The notes: generated from the letters alone by a model not told the origin. Shown: positions 1 through 8,880, numbered from the stretch's first letter. The stretch: 64,000 nt of DNA from Ruminococcus sp. UBA3665 (GCA_002373165.1 DFJS01000101.1:1-64000); one strand, 5' to 3'. A program made the numbers and translations.

Positions 1-408
1 TCTGTAGCAGTCCCAAGCCCATCTTTCGTTATTGGACTTTTCAGCGATAGAAGCAACAACTTCTTCATTCAGGCCGAGGTTCAGGATAGTATCCATCATA
101 CCAGGCATGGAAGCTCTTGCACCGGAACGAACAGAAACGAGCAGAGGATTTTCTACATCGCCGAATTTTTTGCCGGTCACTTCTTCCATCTTAGTGATGT
201 TAGCTTCGATTTCAGCCATAATTTCGTCGCTGATACCGCCGTCTTCATAATACTGTGTACAAGCTTCTGTTGTAATAGTGAAGCCCTGCGGCACTCTGTC
301 CTTGCCGAAAATGGATGTCATTTCAGCGAGGTTTGCGCCCTTACCGCCAAGGAGTTCGCGCATGTTAGCGTTTCCTTCGGTAAACTGATAAACATATTTC
401 TTTGCCAT
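1..408 (-). CDS. ppdK: Pyruvate, phosphate dikinase, N-terminal part (runs off the window)
   Basis: Only the first 136 codons are present, read leftward from the ATG at 408. The start has a GGAGGT ribosome site 7-8 bases upstream. The protein begins MAKKYVYQFTEGNANM and carries GGKGANLAEM and VPQGFTITTEACTQY, the conserved opening of the ATP-grasp domain of PPDK, followed by SVRSGARASMPGMMDT. PPDK interconverts pyruvate and phosphoenolpyruvate with ATP/PPi in the cytosol. In starch-using Ruminococcaceae it is common beside or in place of pyruvate kinase. The phosphohistidine and PEP-binding domains lie outside the window. The assignment is secure from the N-terminal motifs. Confidence 0.96.
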   Translation of the reverse strand, partial: MAKKYVYQFTEGNANMRELLGGKGANLAEMTSIFGKDRVPQGFTITTEACTQYYEDGGISDEIMAEIEANITKMEEVTGKKFGDVENPLLVSVRSGARASMPGMMDTILNLGLNEEVVASIAEKSNNERWAWDCYR

Positions 409-436
409 GGGTTTTTACCTCCAAGAATTAGATTTT

Positions 437-480
437 ACCCACCAGGGGGGAAGCCCTGCCGGGTTTACTTTTTTATTATA
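437..480 (-). promoter_or_regulatory. ppdK -10 box and leader hairpin
   Basis: Read on the minus strand, a TATAAT box (480-475) precedes ppdK without a good -35. Between it and the ribosome site lies an imperfect hairpin (437-464, ACCC..CAGGG / CCCTG..GGGT). The promoter role is inferred from position, and the hairpin's function is unknown. Confidence 0.4.
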
Positions 481-627
481 ACATATTCTGTGAAAAAAAT
501 CCATCTTTTTTTGGTAGAAATTTTTAAAGAATTTTACAGCATTCTGCACAAAGATTATGAATAAATTAAGAACTTTTCCAAAAACGGGGGAAACATTCCG
601 GCCGATAAGATAAATTTATGGCAACTG

Positions 628-690
628 CCGGTGCGAATGGGGGGGTAAACTGTTTCTTTTTTCCGGCGGAAAAATGAGCATTCGCACCGG
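628..690. repeat. 12-bp perfect inverted repeat upstream of the CRISPR promoter
   Basis: CCGGTGCGAATG (628-639) and CATTCGCACCGG (679-690) are exact inverted copies separated by 39 bases. The enclosed segment contains a second, T/A-rich hairpin around TTTTTC..GAAAAA. The element ends 27 bases before the -35 box at 718. It could be a structured RNA, a terminator-like element or a protein-binding site. No coding sequence covers it. Confidence 0.6.
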
Positions 691-717
691 AGAATTTAAA
701 ATTTTCGGAAAAAACTA

Positions 718-746
718 TTGACATTTTTGTTCAGATGTGCTATACT
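718..746 (+). promoter_or_regulatory. Strong sigma-A promoter of the CRISPR array
   Basis: TTGACA (718-723), a 17-base spacer and TATACT (741-746) give a near-consensus promoter directed into the repeat array. The expected transcript start near 753 coincides with an 8-bp inverted repeat (ATGATTCA 753-760, TGAATCAT 784-791) that would form a 5' hairpin. Confidence 0.8.
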
Positions 747-827
747 ATAATCATGATTCAGGGAGCTGGTCAGCTTTTCTGCATGAATCATTCTCCGCAG
801 GGTGTTTGAAATTTGTTTATTTTTAGA

Positions 828-1054
828 GTTGCAACTCGTACGCCGCACGGCGGTTGAAACATTCGAGAGTCTGATAATATCATTGAATTCCTGTTGCAAC
901 TCGTACGCCGCACGGCGGTTGAAACTCAATTGCGATTGTCATTAATGTTGTTGTGATGGTTGCAACTCGTACGCCGCACGGCGGTTGAAACTTTTTCTTG
1001 TCGCTTTGTACAAAAACTGACGTTGCAACTCGTACGCCGCACGGCTCTTGAACA
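828..1054 (+). CRISPR. Short CRISPR array, four 33-bp repeats and three spacers, no cas genes nearby
   Basis: Repeats lie at 828-860, 893-925, 959-991 and 1022-1054; spacers are 32, 33 and 30 bases. The first three repeats are identical: they begin GTTGCAACTCGTACGCC and end GGCGGTTGAAAC. The fourth is degenerate at its 3' end, as expected for the trailer-end repeat. The flanks show no conservation, which fixes the repeat at 33 bases. Inside the repeat CAAC/GTTG and CGCC/GGCG can pair, leaving a 3' AAAC. The GTTGAAAC end resembles the ATTGAAAC handle of type I and III repeats, but hairpin plus GAAAC is also seen in type VI repeats, so the type is open. No cas gene is visible anywhere in the window. 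Confidence 0.88.
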
Positions 1055-1102
1055 CAAACAGTTTTATTTTTGAAATCATCTTACGGTGCTTGAAAAGAAA
1101 AA

Positions 1103-1136
1103 TCCTCTGCTTCCGGGCAGAGGACTTTCTTTTTTA
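1103..1136 (+). terminator. Rho-independent terminator of the CRISPR transcript
   Basis: TCCTCTGC (1103-1110) pairs with GCAGAGGA (1117-1124) across a 6-base loop, followed by CTTTCTTTTTT. With the promoter at 718 it delimits a transcript of roughly 385 bases that contains only the array. Confidence 0.85.
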
Positions 1137-1178
1137 TGATTAAATTGTGAATAATCTGTGAATTTTTCGTGAATCCTA

Positions 1179-1206
1179 TTGATTTTTTCTGAAAATATGC
1201 TATACT
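1179..1206 (+). promoter_or_regulatory. htpG promoter
   Basis: TTGATT (1179-1184) and TATACT (1201-1206), spaced 16 bases, sit directly before the CIRCE operator, so bound repressor would block transcription initiation. Confidence 0.7.
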
Positions 1207-1210
1207 AAGA

Positions 1211-1237
1211 TTAGCACTCAAAGAAAGAGAGTGCTAA
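1211..1237 (+). promoter_or_regulatory. CIRCE operator (HrcA binding site)
   Basis: TTAGCACTC (1211-1219), nine bases and GAGTGCTAA (1229-1237) match the CIRCE consensus with no mismatch. HrcA binds this element to repress chaperone genes in Gram-positive bacteria. Here it lies between the -10 box and the start of htpG, so htpG is inferred to belong to the HrcA regulon. Confidence 0.95.
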
Positions 1238-1269
1238 TTTTAATCTGACAAAGAAAGAAGATGTGCTTC

Positions 1270-3153
1270 ATGGAAACAAAAGCCTTTCAGGCAGAATCTA
1301 AAAAACTGCTTGATATGATGATTCATTCTATTTATACACATAAGGAGATTTTCCTCCGCGAGCTGATTTCCAATGCCAGCGATGCCATTGACAAGCTCTA
1401 TTTCAGATCCCTTACGGATGATTCCGTCGGCCTGAATAAAGAGGATTTCTTCATCCGGTTAGACCTGAATAAAACTCAGAGAACTATCACTATCACAGAT
1501 AACGGCATCGGCATGACCGGCGAAGAACTGGAAAAAAATCTGGGTACTATTGCAAACAGCGGTTCGCTCCAGTTCAAGACAGATAACAAGCTGGGAGACG
1601 ATCAGCAGATTATCGGACAGTTCGGCGTTGGTTTTTATTCGGCATTCATGGTAGCAAAGCGTGTTTCTGTATTTTCCAGAGCGTTCGGCACAGAGCAGGC
1701 GCATGTATGGCAGTCCGAGGGCGTGGACGGCTACACAATTCAGGAAACGGGCGATTTCAGCGACCTGACAAAATACGGCACTAAAATTGTTCTGGAACTG
1801 ATGGACGATGCCGACGAGGAAAATTATTCTGAATTCCTGGAAGATTACAGAATTCAGTATCTTGTCAAGAAATATTCTGATTATGTCAGATTCCCCATTC
1901 AGATGGAAGTATCTCACAAAAAGCTGAAAGAAGGCTCGACAGATGAATATGATCTGGAAGTAACTCTGGAAACGCTGAACAGTCAGGTGCCCCTGTGGAG
2001 AAAAAATCAGAACGAACTGACAGACGATGATTATAATAATTTCTATCAGGAAAAATTCAATGACTACATGCCGCCGATGTCGCACAAGCATGTACACAAC
2101 GAAGGAACAGTCAGCTATGATGCGTTATTATATATCCCGTCGAAAGCTCCGTTCAATTATTATACACGCGAATATGAAAAAGGCTTGCAGTTATATACCA
2201 ACGGCGTTCTGATTATGGAAAAATGCGCCGATCTGCTTCCGGATTATTACAGCTTTGTAAAAGGCCTTGTAGATTCTGAAGATCTTTCACTGAATATTTC
2301 CCGTGAGATGCTCCAGCATGACCGTCAGCTGAAATTAATCGCCAAGAGCATTGAAAAGACGATTCACAGCGAATTAATCCGTATGCTGAAAAACGACCGT
2401 GAAACTTACGAAAAATTCTTTGATGCCTTCGGCACACAGATCAAATACGGCATTTGCAGTGACTACGGTATGCATAAAGACGAACTGAGCGATTTATTAT
2501 TATTCTGGTCATCGCACGAAGACAAGCTTGTCACACTGGCAGAATATGTGGAAAGAATGCCGGAAGATCAGAAAGATATTTATTATGCCTCCGGCAGTTC
2601 GATTGCCCAGATCAAAGCTCTGCCGCAGACAGAAGCCGTTCTGGCAAAGGGCTATGAAATTCTTTACTTCACAATTCCTGTAGATGAATTTGCTGTCAAG
2701 AACATGATCAGCTTTAAAGAAAAGAATTTCAAATCCGTTACTGCTGCCGATCTGGATCTCAATACAGAAGAAGAGAAAAAAGCTCTGGAAGAAAAGAACG
2801 AAGAAAACAAGAATCTGTTTGAGACAATGCAGAAGGCTCTGGACGGCAAAGTACAGAAAGTAGCTCTTTCCAGCAGACTGAAATCCTATCCTGTATGCCT
2901 TACCAGTGAAGGTGATTTAACTCTGGAAATGGAAAAAACTCTGAACGCCATGCCGACAGACAGCAAAGTACAGGCAAAGCTTGTGCTGGAGCTGAATCCG
3001 GAACATCCTGTTTTCCAGAAGCTGACCGCGCTCGACAACAGCGAAACAATTGAAAAATATGCAAAGCTGCTTTACAATCAGGCACTGCTGATGGAAAATA
3101 TGCCGATTGAAAACCCGGCAGAATTCTCTTCCCTGATTTGCGAACTGATGTAA
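1270..3153 (+). CDS. htpG: Molecular chaperone HtpG (Hsp90)
   Basis: The 627-residue protein has the full Hsp90 layout: an N-terminal GHKL ATPase (SNASDAIDKL with the ATP-binding Asn, DNGIGM, GQFGVGFYSAF), a middle domain (SREMLQHDRQLKLI) and a C-terminal dimerisation domain. It remodels client proteins in the cytosol using ATP. The start at 1270 (METKAFQAESKKLL) is chosen over an ATG at 1261 because it matches the family N-terminus and puts AGAAAGAAG at a proper distance. The operon is heat-regulated through the CIRCE at 1211. A hairpin separates it from the unrelated gtrA-like gene. Confidence 0.97.
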   Translation: METKAFQAESKKLLDMMIHSIYTHKEIFLRELISNASDAIDKLYFRSLTDDSVGLNKEDFFIRLDLNKTQRTITITDNGIGMTGEELEKNLGTIANSGSLQFKTDNKLGDDQQIIGQFGVGFYSAFMVAKRVSVFSRAFGTEQAHVWQSEGVDGYTIQETGDFSDLTKYGTKIVLELMDDADEENYSEFLEDYRIQYLVKKYSDYVRFPIQMEVSHKKLKEGSTDEYDLEVTLETLNSQVPLWRKNQNELTDDDYNNFYQEKFNDYMPPMSHKHVHNEGTVSYDALLYIPSKAPFNYYTREYEKGLQLYTNGVLIMEKCADLLPDYYSFVKGLVDSEDLSLNISREMLQHDRQLKLIAKSIEKTIHSELIRMLKNDRETYEKFFDAFGTQIKYGICSDYGMHKDELSDLLLFWSSHEDKLVTLAEYVERMPEDQKDIYYASGSSIAQIKALPQTEAVLAKGYEILYFTIPVDEFAVKNMISFKEKNFKSVTAADLDLNTEEEKKALEEKNEENKNLFETMQKALDGKVQKVALSSRLKSYPVCLTSEGDLTLEMEKTLNAMPTDSKVQAKLVLELNPEHPVFQKLTALDNSETIEKYAKLLYNQALLMENMPIENPAEFSSLICELM

Positions 3154-3166
3154 GAAAAGCTCTGAC

Positions 3167-3197
3167 GATAAGCCTGCCGGATTCCGACGGGCTTATC
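3167..3197 (+). other. Intergenic hairpin after htpG
   Basis: GATAAGCC (3167-3174) pairs with GGCTTATC (3190-3197), with an inner CGG/CCG pair. No T-run follows, so it may protect the htpG 3' end or attenuate rather than fully terminate. Confidence 0.5.
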
Positions 3198-3228
3198 CGT
3201 CTGTCTGTATGAAAGGATTTTTTGGTTT

Positions 3229-3756
3229 ATGTTTGATAAAATTCTGCAATTTTTTGTGAATCTTCTCCCTGCTCCGCTGAAAAAACTCTATGATAAATTT
3301 GAAGAATTAATTGTCTATGTGTATTACGGCGTTCTGACAACGATTGTTAATTTAATTGTTCAGTTTGGTGTGCAGTACGGCCTGATGAGTCTTGTCAGAT
3401 GGGATGCACATCTGGAAAGCCTGATTTCTACCGTCACGGCATGGATTGTCGCCGTTATATTTGCATTCTATGTCAATAAGAAATATGTTTTCAAAAGTGT
3501 GACCGAAAATCAGAAACAGCTCTGGTTTGAAATGTGGACTTTTATCTCTGCCCGGCTTGCCTCGCTGGCAATGGAAGCTGTAATTATGCAGATTGGTGTT
3601 AATTTCTATCATGATGATGCAACTGATACTGACACTTTCTGGATTTATTTTATTTTCAAGTTTACAGCCCAGGTAGTTGTTACGCTGACAAATTATTTCC
3701 TCAGCAAATTTATTATTTTCAAAAAGAAAAAAACCCCGGAAGAAAGCGAGAATTGA
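3229..3756 (+). CDS. GtrA-like membrane protein
   Basis: The 175-residue protein has four hydrophobic segments in the arrangement of the GtrA family, with the typical first helix (YYGVLTTIVNLIVQFGVQYG), FYVNKKYVF before the third and TNYFLSKFIIFKKK at the end. GtrA proteins are thought to move lipid-linked sugars across the membrane for cell-surface glycan synthesis. It is slightly longer than many family members. A GAAAGGA site precedes the ATG. The thioesterase starts 6 bases after its stop, suggesting one transcript. Substrate unknown. Confidence 0.8.
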   Translation: MFDKILQFFVNLLPAPLKKLYDKFEELIVYVYYGVLTTIVNLIVQFGVQYGLMSLVRWDAHLESLISTVTAWIVAVIFAFYVNKKYVFKSVTENQKQLWFEMWTFISARLASLAMEAVIMQIGVNFYHDDATDTDTFWIYFIFKFTAQVVVTLTNYFLSKFIIFKKKKTPEESEN

Positions 3757-3762
3757 TTCTTT

Positions 3763-4200
3763 ATGTTAATTTATCACAAAACCCCTCAGTATTACGAAAC
3801 AGATATGATGGGCATTATCCATCATTCCAATCATATCCGCTGGTTTGAAGAAGCCCGTCTGGCCTATATGAAACAGATGGGAGTCAGCCCGATTGTAACC
3901 AGTCCGGATTCCGGCATTCTCTGCCCTGTAGTAAGCGCAGAAGCACAGTATAAAAAAATGATCCGCGTGACAGATACGGCAGAAATCACCATCCGGCTGA
4001 CACAGTACAACGGTTTCCGCTTTACATTTGCTTACGAAATCCGCAATGCCGACGGCGACCTTTGCTGTACCGGCACAACTGCGCTCTGTTTTGTGGACAG
4101 GGATGGCAGACCCTTCCGGATGGATAAAAAACAGCCCCGGATTCATCAGCTTTTCTGTAATGCTCTGAAAAAAGACACAGAACCGGAATCTCTTTCATGA
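3763..4200 (+). CDS. Hotdog acyl-CoA thioesterase (4HBT/YbgC-like)
   Basis: The 145-residue single hotdog domain contains YYETDMMGIIHHSNHIRWF, the signature of 4-hydroxybenzoyl-CoA/YbgC-type thioesterases with the catalytic Asp in the ETD segment. It would hydrolyse an acyl-CoA in the cytosol; the chain preference cannot be read from the sequence. It directly follows the gtrA-like gene with a 6-base gap and no strong ribosome site, so it is likely co-translated or co-transcribed with it. Confidence 0.85.
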   Translation: MLIYHKTPQYYETDMMGIIHHSNHIRWFEEARLAYMKQMGVSPIVTSPDSGILCPVVSAEAQYKKMIRVTDTAEITIRLTQYNGFRFTFAYEIRNADGDLCCTGTTALCFVDRDGRPFRMDKKQPRIHQLFCNALKKDTEPESLS

Positions 4201-4325
4201 ATTTGCACAAAGTTATTACAACAAAAAGTATAATCCGACAAAAAAATCACTTTTTTGCTGAACAAAATTCTCCTGTCTGTACAAAGTGTATCGTTTAAGC
4301 ACATAATCTTTGTCGAAAACGTCAA

Positions 4326-4354
4326 TTGCAACAAAAGTCAAAATAAGGTATACT
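4326..4354 (+). promoter_or_regulatory. glgP promoter
   Basis: TTGCAA (4326-4331), a 17-base spacer and TATACT (4349-4354). A GATTGC/GCAATC inverted repeat in the leader near 4370-4390 may form a hairpin. The rest of 4201-4440 is A/T-rich with nothing else recognised. Confidence 0.75.
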
Positions 4355-4440
4355 ATATATTAAGAGATTTGATTGCTGAATGAATGCAATCTTATCCTTC
4401 CTTATATTTTATTATATCATGAAAGGAGACGCTCTGCATC

Positions 4441-6861
4441 ATGGCAGAGCAAAACAAGATTATGGCAGTAACTGATACCCTTGAAATTAAAAATTTCAGA
4501 AAAACATTCAGCGAGAGATTGCAGGCTAAGTTCAACATCTCTCCGGAAGCGGCTTCCGACCAGCAGGTATATGAAATTCTCTCTGCAATGGTAGTGGAAC
4601 ATCTTAAGGCAAAACGCCGCAAATTTGTCAACCAGGTACACTCCGCAGGCAAAAAGCAGGTATATTATCTTTCTATGGAATTCCTGATGGGACGTTCCCT
4701 GAAGACAAGCCTGTATAATCTGGAAATGGCAGATACTGTAAAAGAAATGCTTTCTGAATTCCACATCAATCTGGATAAAGTCTATGAATGCGAACCCGAT
4801 GCCGGCCTTGGCAACGGTGGTCTGGGACGGCTGGCCGCCTGCTATCTGGACGGCATGGCCACTATGGCAATGCCTGCCATGGGTCATTCCATCTGTTACG
4901 AATACGGCATTTTCAAACAGAAGCTGGAAGACGGCTGGCAGACAGAACTCCCGGACAACTGGCTGCCCGGCGGCAGTGTATGGCTCGACCCCAAGCCGGA
5001 AAAGGCAATCGAAGTCCATTTTGAAGGTGAACTGAATGAATACTGGGATAATCAGTATCATCATATTTCGCATGTAAATTATAATACCGTACTGGCAACG
5101 CCTTATGATATGTACGTTTCCGGTTACGACAGCCCCGGCGTTTCTGTCCTGAGACTGTGGAGTGCCAAAGCTCCCAGCTTCAATATGGAACTGTTCAATC
5201 AGGGCGATTATGCCAAGGCTCTGGGTCAGAACTCTATGGCAAATTCTATCTCTAAAATTCTTTACCCGAATGACAATCATCTGGAGGGCAAATCCCTGAG
5301 ACTGCGTCAGCAGTACTTCCTGTGCGCTGCTGCTGTGGGCGATATTGTCAACACACACATGAACGTTTACGGCACGCTGGATAATCTGCATGAAAAAGTA
5401 GCAATCCACATCAACGATACTCATCCTACTCTGGCAATTCCGGAACTGATGCGTATTCTGCTGGATGACTGCGGCTACGGCTGGGAACAGGCATGGCATA
5501 TTGTTACCAATACCTTTGCTTATACCAATCATACTGTAATGGCAGAAGCTCTGGAAAAATGGGATGTCAACATGATGAAGCACATCATTCCCAGAATCTT
5601 CAATATTATTGTAGAAATCAACAACAGATACTGCCAGTCCCTGATGGAGCGCAACGGCTATGACAGTGCCAAGACAACCAGAATGTCTATTATCAAAGAT
5701 AATACCATTCATATGGCTACCCTGTGCGTAGTAGCCTCTCACAGTGTCAACGGCGTATCCAAACTGCATTCTGACATCATTAAGACCGTTGTCTTCAAGG
5801 ACGAAGCCGCTGATACTCCGCATAAATTCAAAAATGTCACAAACGGCATTGCTTACAGAAGATGGCTGTACCAGTCCAACCCCGGCCTGACCCAGCTGCT
5901 GCGCGACACAATCGGAAACGGCTTCCTGAAAGATGCTTCCCAGCTTTCCAAACTGGCTGTATTTGCTGATGATGATGCTGTTCTGGAACGCATTATGCAG
6001 GTCAAGAAAGAAAACAAAGAACGTTTTGCAAAATATGTAAAGCATTCTTCCAAAGTCATCCTGAATACTGACAGCATTTTCGACGTACAGGTAAAGCGTC
6101 TGCATGAATACAAGCGTCAGCACCTGAATGTCATGAATATTCTGGCACAGTATAACTATCTGCTGGAAAATCCGAATGCTGATTTTACTCCCAAGATTTA
6201 TATCTTTGCTGCCAAGGCCGCTCCGGGCTATTATCTGGCAAAGCAGATTATCAAGATGATCTGGGCAATCTCGGAAGAAATCCGCAAAAATCCCAGAATT
6301 TCTGAAAAACTTGCCGTACACTTTATTGAAGATTACCGCGTTACGCTCTCTGAACTGCTGATGCCTGCCAGTGATATTTCTGAACAGATTTCTCTTGCCG
6401 GCACAGAAGCATCCGGTACGGGCAACATGAAGCTGATGCTGAACGGTGCTGTAACTCTGGGTACTCTGGACGGTGCCAATGTAGAAATCAAAGATGCCGT
6501 CGGCGATGAGAATATCATCATCTTTGGTATGAAAACAGAAGAAGTCAACGCCCGGAAATATAATTATAATCCTGAAAAACTCTATAACGAAAACTACACC
6601 ATCCGCGACTGTGTCAACAGAATGTATCATGGCATTAACGGCTGTACGTTCAACGAAGTGGCCGATTCGCTTAAAAACAAGGATCCTTATATGGTTCTTG
6701 CTGATTTTGATTCTTATTACGAAGCACAGAAATTCAGCACAGAATGCTATAATGACAAGATGCGCTGGGCTAAAATGTCCCTGATGAATACCGCAGGTGC
6801 AGGCATTTTCTCCGCTGACAGAAGCGTTTCTGAATATGCCCGTGACATCTGGGGACTGTAA
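4441..6861 (+). CDS. glgP: Glycogen/starch phosphorylase
   Basis: The 806-residue GT35 enzyme releases glucose-1-phosphate from alpha-1,4-glucans in the cytosol. Visible marks are EFLMGRSL, GNGGLGRLAACYLDG, the conserved NDTHPTLAIPELMR, VTNGIAYRRWL, VKRLHEYKRQHLN and EASGTGNMKLMLNGA, whose Lys (about residue 664) carries pyridoxal phosphate. Length is normal. GAAAGGAGA precedes the ATG. It is followed by a GH13 enzyme on the same strand, which together would strip and debranch or trim short glucans; glgB lies at the far end of the window. Confidence 0.97.
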   Translation: MAEQNKIMAVTDTLEIKNFRKTFSERLQAKFNISPEAASDQQVYEILSAMVVEHLKAKRRKFVNQVHSAGKKQVYYLSMEFLMGRSLKTSLYNLEMADTVKEMLSEFHINLDKVYECEPDAGLGNGGLGRLAACYLDGMATMAMPAMGHSICYEYGIFKQKLEDGWQTELPDNWLPGGSVWLDPKPEKAIEVHFEGELNEYWDNQYHHISHVNYNTVLATPYDMYVSGYDSPGVSVLRLWSAKAPSFNMELFNQGDYAKALGQNSMANSISKILYPNDNHLEGKSLRLRQQYFLCAAAVGDIVNTHMNVYGTLDNLHEKVAIHINDTHPTLAIPELMRILLDDCGYGWEQAWHIVTNTFAYTNHTVMAEALEKWDVNMMKHIIPRIFNIIVEINNRYCQSLMERNGYDSAKTTRMSIIKDNTIHMATLCVVASHSVNGVSKLHSDIIKTVVFKDEAADTPHKFKNVTNGIAYRRWLYQSNPGLTQLLRDTIGNGFLKDASQLSKLAVFADDDAVLERIMQVKKENKERFAKYVKHSSKVILNTDSIFDVQVKRLHEYKRQHLNVMNILAQYNYLLENPNADFTPKIYIFAAKAAPGYYLAKQIIKMIWAISEEIRKNPRISEKLAVHFIEDYRVTLSELLMPASDISEQISLAGTEASGTGNMKLMLNGAVTLGTLDGANVEIKDAVGDENIIIFGMKTEEVNARKYNYNPEKLYNENYTIRDCVNRMYHGINGCTFNEVADSLKNKDPYMVLADFDSYYEAQKFSTECYNDKMRWAKMSLMNTAGAGIFSADRSVSEYARDIWGL

Positions 6862-6885
6862 TCCCGTATGATTTAACATGCAATG

Positions 6886-6925
6886 CAAAGGCGTGTCTGG
6901 AGATTTTCTGCCAGACATGCCTTTG
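6886..6925 (+). terminator. Long hairpin after glgP
   Basis: CAAAGGCGTGTCTGG (6886-6900) pairs over 15 positions (one G-T) with 6911-6925 around a 10-base loop. There is no T-run directly after it, so termination may be partial and the GH13 gene may be read through. Confidence 0.6.
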
Positions 6926-6985
6926 TTAACATGCAGTATTTTCCAATTAATGTTTTTTTAAATTAAAATAAGGAGCTGAATTTTT

Positions 6986-8872
6986 ATGAGTCATCTGTAT
7001 GACAGCTGGGATTTGAATTATAAACAGCCGTTCGGAGCTGTCAAAAAAGACAGAGTCTGTTCTTTTTCCATCCGTCTGCCGAAAGAAGTAAAACCTGATT
7101 TTTCGCCCTGTGTAGTACTGTACCGTCCGGGATTCAAAGAACGCTTTATGCATATGCACATCATCGGCGAAGAGGACGACTGCTTTGTCTGGGGCACAAG
7201 CTATATCCCGCGCTATACCGGTGTGCATTACTACTATTTTGCATATGCCGTATGCGGACAGAAATTCTATATCAAAAAAATAGCCGGCCATATCGGCAAC
7301 CTGAATGACGGCGATCTGTTTCAGCTGACTGTCTATGCCGAGGACTATAAAACCCCGGAATTCCTGAAAGGCGGCATTATGTACCAGATTTTCCCGGACA
7401 GATTCTGCAAAAGCGGAAAGCCTCATGACAATATTCCGGAAGGCCGTGTGCTCCGTGACGACTGGGGCGGAACGCCCTATTACCGCCCTGACCAGAACGG
7501 CCACGTGTGGAACAATGACTATTTCGGCGGCGATCTGGCCGGTATTCAGGAAAAACTTCCCTATCTTGCCGATCTTGGCGTTACCTGTATTTATCTGAAC
7601 CCTGTATTCGAGTCCCATGAAAACCACAGATACAATACTGCCAATTATATGAAAATTGACCCGCTTCTGGGCACAAATGAAGATTTTAAAACTCTTTGCG
7701 AAGAAGCCAAAAAATATAATATCAGCGTCATCCTGGACGGCGTTTTCTCGCATACCGGAGCTGACAGCATTTACTTCAACAAATACGGCCGCTATGATAC
7801 TGTCGGCGCGTTCCAGTCCAAGGACAGCCCTTATTTCAGCTGGTATACGTTCTGGAACTTCCCCAACGAATACGAGGCCTGGTGGGGCATTGATACTCTG
7901 CCCAATGTTCAGGAAGATAATCCTGATTATACAAAATATATCTGCGGTACAGGCGGCGTGCTGGAATACTGGCTCTCGCTTGGCGCGGCCGGATTCCGTC
8001 TTGACGTGGCAGACGAACTGCCGGACGGCTTTTTATATCATCTTAATACCTGTGTCAAGAAATATGACCGCGATAAAATCATCATCGGCGAAGTATGGGA
8101 AGATGCTTCTACCAAAGAAGCCTACGGCATCAAGAGAAGCTATCTGTTAGGCCGTCAGCTGGATTCTGTCATGAATTATCCCTTCCGGCAGGCAATTATT
8201 GATTATATCAAAGGCATGAACAGCCGCGACTTCCAGACAGGCATCATGACAATTCTGGAAAATTATCCCAAGCCGACTGTCGATGTTCTGATGAATTTTG
8301 TCTCGACACATGATATCGAACGCGCCATCAACCGTTTCGGCGGAGAAAACTGCGACGACAAATCCAAAGACTGGATGGCCGAACGCTATCTCAACGAATG
8401 GGAATACCGCCGCGGAAAAGCAATGCTGGAAGCAGCTATGGCTCTGATGTTCTTCCTGCCCGGCGTACCGAGCATCTATTACGGCGACGAAGCCGGTTTG
8501 CAGGGCTATAAAGACCCCTTCAACAGAAGATGCTACCCCTGGGGCCATGAAGATACTGATCTGATTGCCTATACCAAAGAACTCGGCCGGATTCGCCGGG
8601 CTTATAAAGTCTTCAAAAACGGCAGACTCAAATTCCTGCCTGCTCAGGATGATGTCATGGCTTTTGCCAGATATCAGGAAACTGCCGGCGTTGCCGTCCA
8701 GCTTTATATCAACCGTTCCCAGCATGAACAGCATGTTGAATTCAAACCTTTCAGCGAAAATTTTGTATTCGACAAGACAGAACACGGCATTCTGGAAGAT
8801 CAGCTGATTAAACTTCCGCCGTTTGAATATGCCGCAGTCATCTGCCGGAATCCTGAAAAAATCAAAAAATAA
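6986..8872 (+). CDS. GH13 alpha-glucan hydrolase, intracellular (neopullulanase/amylase-like)
   Basis: The 628-residue protein has an N-terminal beta-sandwich module (about 1-125), then the GH13 barrel starting at GIMYQIFPDRF. The catalytic set is present: nucleophile Asp about residue 340 in GFRLDVADE, acid/base Glu about 369 in IIGEVWED and the stabilising Asp about 443 in VSTHDIERA. There is no signal peptide, so it acts inside the cell on imported maltodextrin or stored glycogen. AAGGAG precedes the ATG. It lies 124 bases after glgP on the same strand. Subfamily and bond preference (alpha-1,4 or 1,6) are not resolved. Confidence 0.92.
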   Translation: MSHLYDSWDLNYKQPFGAVKKDRVCSFSIRLPKEVKPDFSPCVVLYRPGFKERFMHMHIIGEEDDCFVWGTSYIPRYTGVHYYYFAYAVCGQKFYIKKIAGHIGNLNDGDLFQLTVYAEDYKTPEFLKGGIMYQIFPDRFCKSGKPHDNIPEGRVLRDDWGGTPYYRPDQNGHVWNNDYFGGDLAGIQEKLPYLADLGVTCIYLNPVFESHENHRYNTANYMKIDPLLGTNEDFKTLCEEAKKYNISVILDGVFSHTGADSIYFNKYGRYDTVGAFQSKDSPYFSWYTFWNFPNEYEAWWGIDTLPNVQEDNPDYTKYICGTGGVLEYWLSLGAAGFRLDVADELPDGFLYHLNTCVKKYDRDKIIIGEVWEDASTKEAYGIKRSYLLGRQLDSVMNYPFRQAIIDYIKGMNSRDFQTGIMTILENYPKPTVDVLMNFVSTHDIERAINRFGGENCDDKSKDWMAERYLNEWEYRRGKAMLEAAMALMFFLPGVPSIYYGDEAGLQGYKDPFNRRCYPWGHEDTDLIAYTKELGRIRRAYKVFKNGRLKFLPAQDDVMAFARYQETAGVAVQLYINRSQHEQHVEFKPFSENFVFDKTEHGILEDQLIKLPPFEYAAVICRNPEKIKK

Positions 8873-8880
8873 ATCTGAAA

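Noticed and set aside
696..929. Small open frame across the CRISPR repeats
   Set aside because: Covers promoter, leader and two repeats on the other strand; no ribosome site.
1261..1269. ATG at 1261 as htpG start
   Set aside because: The ribosome site would overlap it, and the family N-terminus begins at 1270.
4417..6918. Open frame of 833 codons on the minus strand across glgP
   Set aside because: It is the antisense of a clear glycogen phosphorylase, has no family motif and no ribosome site.
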